DNA of 64,000 bases, taken from Selenomonas sp. GACV-9. Lineage in GTDB: Bacteria > Bacillota > Negativicutes > Selenomonadales > Selenomonadaceae. Below the pieces are notes generated by a model. The model saw only the letters and a list, made by a program, of their open reading frames with translations. It was not told where the DNA came from and ran no database searches. Position 1 is the stretch's first letter. Every line of letters begins with the position of its first letter. Of this stretch, positions 54,569 through 61,230 are shown piece by piece. The stretch spans positions 62,001 through 126,000 of the forward strand of contig FPAX01000003.1 of NCBI GenBank assembly GCA_900116485.1, in the 5' to 3' direction. Position numbers and translations under genes: made by a program.

Positions 54569-55780
54569 TCAGGTGTGATATTCGCCGTTGATCTTCACAT
54601 ACTCATAGGAGAAATCACAAGTCCAGACCGTAGCCTCTTCCTCGCCATCGCCCATATCGATATCGATGGCAATGTCGTGTTCAGCCATGACCTTGCGCAG
54701 TGCCTCTTCATCAAACTCAGCGCCGACACCATGAGCATAAACCGTGATGTCACCGAATTTCACCACCGTTTTCTGCGGATCCATCGGCACACCGGCATAG
54801 CCTACTGCACAGATGACACGGCCCCAGTTCGGATCCTCACCGAAGAACGCTGTCTTGACCAGCGGGCTCTTGGCTACGCTCATGGCAATCGTCTTGGCAT
54901 CAGCAAAGGACTTCGTGCCCTTGACATTGACCGTCAGGAATTTCGTTGCACCCTCGCCATCGGCAGCAATGCGCTGTGCCAGGCTCTGGCACATCTCCTG
55001 CAGAGCAGCCTTGAACGTCTCATAGTCCTCGCCCTCAGCCGTGATCTTATCATTGCCAGCTGCACCGTTCGCCAGCACGATAGCCATATCGTTCGTGCTC
55101 ATGTCGCCGTCAATCGAGATCATATTGAACGAAACCTCAACGACCTCTGAAAGGGCTTTCTGCAGCAACGAGCTTTCGATATTCACATCCGTCGTGATGA
55201 AGCAGAGCATCGTTGCCATGTTCGGCTGGATCATGCCCGAGCCTTTGGCAATGGCACCCAAACGTACCTGCTTGCCGCCAATCGTGACTTCAGCCGTGCA
55301 GGTCTTCGAGTAGGTGTCCGTCGTGATGATGGCATTGCCAGCCTTCTCACTGCCGTTCTCATCAAGCTCGGCCACAGCCTGCTTGATACCATTCTCCATC
55401 TTGTCCATTGGCAGGTTCACGCCGATGACGCCTGTCGAGGCGACGATGACATCGCTCGGCTCGCAGCCCAGCGCTGCCGCCGTGATTGTCTGCATGGCCT
55501 TGGCATCCTTCTCACCCTGCTCACCCGTGCAGGCGTTAGCGCAGCCAGCGTTAGCCGTTATGGCATGGGCCGTACCAGTCTTGACAACGGCCTTGGAGGC
55601 AAATACCGGTGCAGCCGCAACAGCATTCTGCGTGAACGTACCAGCAACAGCGGCCTCTTTTTCCGTGTAGATGACGGCCACATCGAGGTTGCCGCTCTTC
55701 TTGATGCCAGCCTTGACGCCAGCAGCCTTGAATCCCTGCGGGAACGTTACGCCCGCTTTTGCATTCTGTTCGTTGATCAT
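54569..55780 (-). CDS. argJ: Glutamate N-acetyltransferase / amino-acid acetyltransferase ArgJ
   Basis: ArgJ recycles the acetyl group from N-acetylornithine to glutamate and, when bifunctional, also makes N-acetylglutamate from acetyl-CoA. The 403 residues contain the self-cleavage site ATMLCFITTD with the nucleophilic threonine after a conserved alanine-proline-type context (IQPNMATML), and GDMSTND. The protein is translated whole and cuts itself into alpha and beta chains. I chose the ATG at 55780 (MINEQNAKAGVTF) with AAAGGA upstream. Absence of argA or argE in the operon fits the cyclic pathway. Confidence 0.96.
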   Translation of the reverse strand: MINEQNAKAGVTFPQGFKAAGVKAGIKKSGNLDVAVIYTEKEAAVAGTFTQNAVAAAPVFASKAVVKTGTAHAITANAGCANACTGEQGEKDAKAMQTITAAALGCEPSDVIVASTGVIGVNLPMDKMENGIKQAVAELDENGSEKAGNAIITTDTYSKTCTAEVTIGGKQVRLGAIAKGSGMIQPNMATMLCFITTDVNIESSLLQKALSEVVEVSFNMISIDGDMSTNDMAIVLANGAAGNDKITAEGEDYETFKAALQEMCQSLAQRIAADGEGATKFLTVNVKGTKSFADAKTIAMSVAKSPLVKTAFFGEDPNWGRVICAVGYAGVPMDPQKTVVKFGDITVYAHGVGAEFDEEALRKVMAEHDIAIDIDMGDGEEEATVWTCDFSYEYVKINGEYHT

Positions 55781-55801
55781 AATCAAAATCCTTTCTATCA
55801 A

Positions 55802-56836
55802 TCAGGGATACATCGGCACGTAGTCGAGCCCCGTTTTTTCCTCAAAACCACAAGCGATATTGAAATTCTGCACCGCCTGCCCCGCTGCACCTTTGACGAG
55901 GTTATCGATGACCGACAGCACGATCACGCGATTCGTGCGCTCATCGATATGCCAGGCAATATCACAGAAATTCGATCCGCGCACATCCTTCGTCGATGGA
56001 TAAGCACCGCGTCCGAGCAAGCGGATGAAATGCTCCTTGCCATAAAGCTTCTCGAATGCCGCATCGACAAGCTCCGGCTGTACGCCTTCCTTGAGCGTTG
56101 CATAGCAGGTCGAGAGGATACCTCGCGACATCGGCACGAGGTGCGGCGTAAAGTTCAGCACCGTCTGCTCTCCCGACAGATCCGTGATGGCCTGCTCGAT
56201 TTCCGGCGTATGACGATGCTTGGCGACGTTATACGCACGGAAGTTATCATAGAGCTCAGGGAAGTGATTCGGCTGTTTGGCCGAACGGCCAGCCCCCGAT
56301 ACACCAGACTTGGCATCAATGATGATCGTATTGACATCGATGAGATGCTGCTTGGCCAACGGTGCCAACGCCAGGATGCTCGCCGTCGTGAAACAGCCCG
56401 CATTGCCGATGATCTTCGCCTCACGGATCTTCTCACGGTAGAGCTCAGCTAGGCCATAGACCCGCTCAGCCTCGGGATGGGTGTGCGGCACATGATACCA
56501 GGACTCATAGACCGAAGTATCGGTAAAGCGGTAGTCCGCCCCCAAATCGATGATGCGCACCGGCTTGCCTGCTAGTGCCCGGCCGACTTCCATCGCGTGA
56601 CCATGCGGCAGACCGATGAACACGAAATCGCTATCCTCACCGATACGCTCGATCTCCTTCATGCTCTCAAGCTTCATATCATAAAGCCCTCGCAAATGCG
56701 GGTACAAATCGCTGATGCATTCTCCCGTATGGCTTTCTGAGGTGATATGCACGACCTCAGCCTCAGGATGATTGTACAAGATGCGTAAAAGCTCGGCACC
56801 GGCATAACCCGTAGCGCCCAGGACACTAACCTTCAT
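55802..56836 (-). CDS. argC: N-acetyl-gamma-glutamyl-phosphate reductase
   Basis: The NADPH-dependent reductase that forms N-acetylglutamate semialdehyde. The 344 residues have the nucleotide-binding start VSVLGATGYAGAELLR and the active-site cysteine in KIIGNAGCFTTASIL (about residue 150). Histidines in the HRHTPEIEQ and HLVPMSRGI stretches complete the site. GGAGG precedes the ATG. It is the first gene of argCJBDFGH. Confidence 0.97.
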   Translation of the reverse strand: MKVSVLGATGYAGAELLRILYNHPEAEVVHITSESHTGECISDLYPHLRGLYDMKLESMKEIERIGEDSDFVFIGLPHGHAMEVGRALAGKPVRIIDLGADYRFTDTSVYESWYHVPHTHPEAERVYGLAELYREKIREAKIIGNAGCFTTASILALAPLAKQHLIDVNTIIIDAKSGVSGAGRSAKQPNHFPELYDNFRAYNVAKHRHTPEIEQAITDLSGEQTVLNFTPHLVPMSRGILSTCYATLKEGVQPELVDAAFEKLYGKEHFIRLLGRGAYPSTKDVRGSNFCDIAWHIDERTNRVIVLSVIDNLVKGAAGQAVQNFNIACGFEEKTGLDYVPMYP

Positions 56837-56915
56837 ACGTCTTCCTCCTCTAACTTGTTCGTCTGGAATGGATATTCCTACTATATTCTACTGCTACGAG
56901 GTGTACTATGTAAAG

Positions 56916-56956
56916 TATGTTTATAATTATACATCTTGTATGCATAATTTTGCAAG
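56916..56956 (-). promoter_or_regulatory. argC promoter overlapped by two ArgR-like boxes
   Basis: On the minus strand TTGCAA (56950-56955) and TATAAT (56926-56931) are spaced by 18 bases. Two AT-rich imperfect palindromes, TATGCATAATTTTGCAAG (56939-56956) and TATGTTTATAATTATACA (56916-56933), cover the -35 and -10. An arginine repressor bound there would block polymerase directly. Confidence 0.7.
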
Positions 56957-57040
56957 TCTTTTTCAAGAAATATTCATCATAACGTGAAAAAAGCAAAAAT
57001 CATGCTATAATATAGAACATATCAAGCAAAGGAGTCATTC

Positions 57041-57874
57041 ATGAAAAAAGCAACAAAACGGAAGATACGTTTCCGCATCTTCCGTTTCCTCTTCTTACTA
57101 TGCCTGATCTTTTTCCTGGCCTTCTTCATCGCTGGCGGTACTTCGCTATTCTCGCCACGGACCTGGCAGCACTTCGGTGACTTCCTGCCCAGGCTCGAAC
57201 AGCAGCTGCCAGCCATCCAGCAGACCGATGAGCCGGTGAAGATCAGTACGACAGATCGCATGAGCCGCATCCTCTTCATCCGGCGTGCAGTGAACAGCCG
57301 CATCAACCAGGAGACCTATGTGAAACTGCGCGATATTCCCGTATCGCTGCAGCATGCCGTGGTCGCCGTGGAGGATAACCGCTTCTACAGCCATCATGGC
57401 TTTGACCCGCAGGGCATCATGCGCGCCACCCTCGTCAACCTCCAATACGGCCAGATTGAGGAGGGAGCCAGCACCATCACCCAGCAGCTCGTCAAGAACC
57501 TCTTCCTCTCCCATGAGCAATCCTTTGGCCGCAAGGCCGAGGAACTGCTGCTGGCCCTCGACATCGAGGCCAGCTACAGCAAGGACGAGATTCTCGAGCT
57601 CTACCTCAACACCATCTACTACGGCTCTAACTTCTATGGCATCGGCCCCGCTGCCGAAGGCTACTTCGGCAAAAAGCCCAGCGAACTGCAGCTGCCTGAG
57701 GCAGCCATGCTCGCCGGACTTCCCAATGCCCCATCGCTCTACTCTCCCTACGTCGACTTCATGATGGCCAAGAAACGCCAATTCATCGTTATCGACGCCA
57801 TGGTCCGCAGCGGCTATCTCGACGAACACGAGGCCGAATCAGCCAAGATCAAGCCAATCTATCTTGCCCACTGA
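57041..57874 (+). CDS. Monofunctional peptidoglycan glycosyltransferase (GT51)
   Basis: A 277-residue membrane-anchored transglycosylase that polymerises lipid II into glycan strands. One membrane span lies at about residues 11-33 after a very basic start (MKKATKRKIRFRIFR). The GT51 domain has the catalytic glutamate in VAVEDNRFYSHHGFD (about 110), GASTITQQLVKNLFLS (about 147-162), EEGASTIT context and ELYLNTIYYGSNFYGIGPAAEGYFGK. There is no transpeptidase domain, so it resembles MtgA/Mgt. GGAG precedes the ATG and a TATAAT at 57005-57010 is a likely -10. It is divergent from argC and ends in a shared terminator. Confidence 0.93.
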   Translation: MKKATKRKIRFRIFRFLFLLCLIFFLAFFIAGGTSLFSPRTWQHFGDFLPRLEQQLPAIQQTDEPVKISTTDRMSRILFIRRAVNSRINQETYVKLRDIPVSLQHAVVAVEDNRFYSHHGFDPQGIMRATLVNLQYGQIEEGASTITQQLVKNLFLSHEQSFGRKAEELLLALDIEASYSKDEILELYLNTIYYGSNFYGIGPAAEGYFGKKPSELQLPEAAMLAGLPNAPSLYSPYVDFMMAKKRQFIVIDAMVRSGYLDEHEAESAKIKPIYLAH

Positions 57875-57878
57875 AAAA

Positions 57879-57906
57879 GAGAACCCTCTCAGCTGAGAAG
57901 GTTCTC
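57879..57906. terminator. Bidirectional terminator
   Basis: GAGAACC and GGTTCTC flank an inner TCTCAGCTGAGA; T7 follows on the plus strand and A5 precedes, so both convergent genes can use it. Confidence 0.88.
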
Positions 57907-57926
57907 TTTTTTTGCGGCCATACCGC

Positions 57927-58493
57927 TTATTTTTTCTTGCTATTTGCTTTCTGCTGTTCCGTTGCAGCACGATCGAAGTGCTTGTAGAACTGCTGGCAGA
58001 GATTCGTGAATGTCTCCACGTTGTCTTTCTCGCTGCGGTTTGCGCGAATCTCGTACGTGTAGAGCAGGTCATTCGTACCGGCTTTGTACACATCGAAGAA
58101 GAACGTCGTGCGGCTGTTGTTGGCAACCGTCAGCACAACATAGGCATCAGCGTACTTGGCAACATTTTCTTTGTAGGTCTTCGCAGCCTGACGGCGGTCG
58201 AGAGACTTGATGTCCGTGCTTACTGCCGACTTGATGTTCTGTGCGATCTCATCGTAAGATACGACATACATGCGGGAGACCTTGCTGGAATCGTATTCGA
58301 TCTGAGTCAGCGCGGCCTTGTCCGGAGCACCTTCCTCAACCGGCTGATACATAGGCGCCGCAACGGCAAGACGTTTTACCGTCGTGATATCTGCACCTTC
58401 CTGGATTGTCTCTTTGTCTGCGTTTGCAAAGGCTACCTGCGTGCTGAAGACAACCAAGCAGGCGATAACCAGCATCTGAATGATTTTTCTCAT
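57927..58493 (-). CDS. Secreted protein of unknown function
   Basis: A 188-residue exported protein. The signal peptide is residues 1-24 (MRKIIQMLVIACLVVF, cleavage near AFANA). The mature part has an alpha/beta pattern (RLAVAAPMYQPVEE, VSRMYVVSYDEIAQNIKSAV, ADAYVVLTVANNSRTTFFFD, DLLYTYEIRANR) and a helical basic tail (EQQKANSKKK). The strand pattern loosely resembles proteins that assemble at the periplasmic face (CsgG/LpoB-like nucleotide-fold), but I cannot assign it. It is monocistronic and convergent with the transglycosylase gene. Confidence 0.78.
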   Translation of the reverse strand: MRKIIQMLVIACLVVFSTQVAFANADKETIQEGADITTVKRLAVAAPMYQPVEEGAPDKAALTQIEYDSSKVSRMYVVSYDEIAQNIKSAVSTDIKSLDRRQAAKTYKENVAKYADAYVVLTVANNSRTTFFFDVYKAGTNDLLYTYEIRANRSEKDNVETFTNLCQQFYKHFDRAATEQQKANSKKK

Positions 58494-58613
58494 GGATCTA
58501 TTCCCTCCATAACTGAATATGTTTTCGCGAATCCCTATCGCATTCTTCTTTATTTTACACTATTTGTATCGATTCTGCCAGACATTTTCTGAAACTTTAA
58601 TGAATGCTGAAGA

Positions 58614-59489
58614 TTACCCTTGCGGATAGATGCGCTTTTCGACGGCCTTGGCTGTCGCCGTCACCGCAAGGCCGCCTTCACTGGTCTCCCGCAGGGACTT
58701 CGGCAGGGCCTTGCCGATATGGTTCATGGCCTCGATGACCTCATCGACAGGGATAAAGGACTGCACGCCAGCCAGTGTCATGTCTGCCGCCAGCATCGCC
58801 TCCACCACAGCAAAGCCATTGCGCTTGACGCACGGCACCTCGACGAGCCCCGCCACCGGGTCACAGACAAGGCCGAGCAGATTCTTGATGGACAGAGCGC
58901 AGGCATTGCCGACCATGGCAGGCGTACCGCCCGCCAGCTCCACCAGCGCTCCGGCCGCCATGCCAGCCGCCGTGCCGCACTCTGCCTGGCAGCCGCCCTC
59001 AGCACCGGCAATTGACGCGTTCTGATCGACCACCATGCCGATGCCAGCCGCCGTGAATAGTGCTCGCACGATTGCCTCATCGGTAAGGCCACGCTCCTCC
59101 CGCGCTGCGTAGAGCGCCGCTGGCACGATACCGCAGGAACCAGCCGTCGGGCAGGCAACGATGCGGCCCATGACCGCATTGACCTCACTGATGCCCACCG
59201 CATAGGCTGCCGCCGCCAGCGTCTGCTGCCCCATATAGCCCTTGTCACGATAGGCATAGAGCCGCTTCGAGTCGCCGCCAGTCAAGCCGCTGACCGAGTG
59301 CTCCGTATTGGCGATACCTCGCTCGATAGAGGCCTGCATGATTTCCCAATTATGCTGCATGCCAGCAAGGATTGCCTCCCGGCTGCGCTGACTGTCATGC
59401 ATCTCGCGGGCAATCACGATCTCATGGATTGGCAGCTCCTTCTCCTCAGCCATAGCAATGAGATCGCCCATTGTATTGAAATTTATCAT
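58614..59489 (-). CDS. sdaAA: L-serine dehydratase, alpha subunit
   Basis: The larger half of the iron-sulfur L-serine dehydratase that deaminates serine to pyruvate. The 291 residues hold cysteines for the [4Fe-4S] cluster in CPTAGSCGIVPAAL, GCQAECGTAAG and LGLVCDPVAGLVEVPC. The organisation as two separate genes is the Firmicute type. GGATAGG precedes the ATG. It follows sdaAB by 34 bases and ends the unit. Confidence 0.96.
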   Translation of the reverse strand: MINFNTMGDLIAMAEEKELPIHEIVIAREMHDSQRSREAILAGMQHNWEIMQASIERGIANTEHSVSGLTGGDSKRLYAYRDKGYMGQQTLAAAAYAVGISEVNAVMGRIVACPTAGSCGIVPAALYAAREERGLTDEAIVRALFTAAGIGMVVDQNASIAGAEGGCQAECGTAAGMAAGALVELAGGTPAMVGNACALSIKNLLGLVCDPVAGLVEVPCVKRNGFAVVEAMLAADMTLAGVQSFIPVDEVIEAMNHIGKALPKSLRETSEGGLAVTATAKAVEKRIYPQG

Positions 59490-59523
59490 CGTCCTATTCC
59501 ATCCTTACTTATCCACAGACTGC

Positions 59524-60186
59524 TCAAATCGCCGGAATCGCAAAGGCATTCTCGACCTCATAGACCTCACGGCACTCATCAACCACCTCATCGGCAGGCT
59601 GATCGTCAAGCTCCATGATCATCATCGCCGTCTCGCCGCGATTCTGACGCGACACCCGCATGAAGGCAATATTCATCTCATAGCGCGAGAGAATCTGCGT
59701 AACCTGCGTGATGACGCCGGGCCGGTCGCGATGGATCGTGATGAGGGCCGGATATTGACCGGTCAACTCCACTGCATAGCCGTCAATATTCGTGATCATG
59801 ATGTTGCCACCGCCCACAGAGGCGCCGCGCACCCGCGCCACACGCCCCGAGACACCAACCAGATAGATGACCGCCGTATTGGGATGCGCCCCCTCGAGAT
59901 TGACGGTCTGAAAGCTGTAGTCAAGCCCCTGCTCTCCTGCCAGGGCCAGCGCATCGCGGATGCGCTCATCCTCCGGCGAAAAGCCCAAGATCCCCGCGAT
60001 CAAAGCCTTGTCCGTGCCATGCCCGCGATACGTGCGCGCAAAGGAGCCATGCAGATTGATCTCCGCCCGCACAGCCTGCTCACCCAGGATCTTGCGCGCC
60101 ATAAGCCCCAGCCGCACAGCGCCTGCCGTATGGGAGCTCGATGGGCCGATCATCACAGGCCCGACAATATCAAAAACACCATGCAT
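59524..60186 (-). CDS. sdaAB: L-serine dehydratase, beta subunit
   Basis: The smaller subunit (220 residues), with the substrate-contact motif GPSSSHTAGAVRLG at about residues 14-27 and a C-terminal ACT domain (ITIHRDRPGVITQVTQILSR) that may bind serine. AGGTG precedes the ATG. It stands before sdaAA, the usual order. An exact window palindrome lies within it. Confidence 0.96.
   Translation of the reverse strand: MHGVFDIVGPVMIGPSSSHTAGAVRLGLMARKILGEQAVRAEINLHGSFARTYRGHGTDKALIAGILGFSPEDERIRDALALAGEQGLDYSFQTVNLEGAHPNTAVIYLVGVSGRVARVRGASVGGGNIMITNIDGYAVELTGQYPALITIHRDRPGVITQVTQILSRYEMNIAFMRVSRQNRGETAMMIMELDDQPADEVVDECREVYEVENAFAIPAI
59755..59766. repeat. TTGACNNGTCAA palindrome, centre CG
   Basis: Exact site in sdaAB; codons read TTG ACC GGT CAA (LTGQ). 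Fully self-complementary. Confidence 0.8.
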
Positions 60187-60209
60187 CGTAATAACACCTC
60201 AACAGATAA

Positions 60210-60233
60210 AGCCTTCCCCCGCAGGGGAAGGCT
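60210..60233 (-). terminator. Hairpin between dapA and sdaAB
   Basis: AGCCTTCCCC pairs with GGGGAAGGCT around four bases, followed on the minus strand by TTTATCTG. A terminator or RNA-processing hairpin; similar in sequence to the one between lon and engB. Confidence 0.6.
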
Positions 60234-60250
60234 CCACTATCTAATCTTTC

Positions 60251-61138
60251 TTATTTCAACAGACCGTGATTGCGCAGCGCATCCTCCAGCTGTTTCTCAT
60301 GCTCCGGCTCCATCTCGCAAAGCGGCATGCGCAGCGGACCGGCATCATAGCCGAGCTTGCGCATGGCAACCTTGACCGGGATCGGGTTGACCTCACAGAA
60401 CAATGCATCGATAAGATCCGCATAGGCAATCTGCAGCTCTGCCGCCTTCTTGACATCACCATCGAAATAAGCCTGACACATATCATGCGTATCCTTCGGA
60501 GCCACATTCGACAGGACCGAGATGACGCCCTGGCCGCCCAGCGACAGGATTGGCACAATCTGATCGTCGTTGCCCGAGTAGATGACAAGCTCATCGCCGA
60601 CAGCAGCCTTGAGACGCAGGATCTTCGACAGGTCGCCATTGGCCTCTTTGACCGCCACGATATTCGGCACTTTCGCCAGCTCGACATACGTAGCCGTCGT
60701 GATGCCTACGCCCGTGCGCGACGGTACATCATACAGGATAATAGGGATATTGACAGCCTCCGCGATAGCCTTGTAGTGTGCGATAAGGCCTTTCTGCGTG
60801 CATTTATTGTAGTACGGCGTCACAACCAGCAGCGCATCCGCACCAACTTCCTCAGCGTACTTGGACAGGGACACGGCATACGACGTCTCATTGGACCCTG
60901 TACCAGCAATGACCGGGATACGCCCCTTGACCTGCTCGACTGCGAACTTGATGGCTGCGCGATGCTCAGCATCAGTCATCGTAGCCGACTCGCCCGTCGT
61001 GCCCGTGATGACAATGGCATCCGTACCGCCAGCAATCTGGTCTTCAATGATACGTCCAAGCTCTGGGAAATTAATGCCGTCTTCTGTGTACGGCGTAACG
61101 ATAGCGACACCTGCGCCTCTGAAAATTGGTTTCTTCAT
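60251..61138 (-). CDS. dapA: 4-hydroxy-tetrahydrodipicolinate synthase
   Basis: The first committed enzyme of lysine and diaminopimelate synthesis; it condenses pyruvate with aspartate semialdehyde. The 295-residue TIM barrel has TGTTGESATM (substrate loop), the tyrosine in LVVTPYYNKCTQKG, and the Schiff-base lysine in IVAVKEANGDLSK. YDVPSRTGV carries the conserved arginine. GGGGG lies before the ATG. It stands alone between the peptidase gene and sda. Confidence 0.97.
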   Translation of the reverse strand: MKKPIFRGAGVAIVTPYTEDGINFPELGRIIEDQIAGGTDAIVITGTTGESATMTDAEHRAAIKFAVEQVKGRIPVIAGTGSNETSYAVSLSKYAEEVGADALLVVTPYYNKCTQKGLIAHYKAIAEAVNIPIILYDVPSRTGVGITTATYVELAKVPNIVAVKEANGDLSKILRLKAAVGDELVIYSGNDDQIVPILSLGGQGVISVLSNVAPKDTHDMCQAYFDGDVKKAAELQIAYADLIDALFCEVNPIPVKVAMRKLGYDAGPLRMPLCEMEPEHEKQLEDALRNHGLLK

Positions 61139-61230
61139 GAAAAAGCCCCCTACAATACTATCCTGTATAGCTTATCTTTTCCTAACATTATCACATGATA
61201 CGTGCCTAAAGTCAACGCAACGCCAGTATT

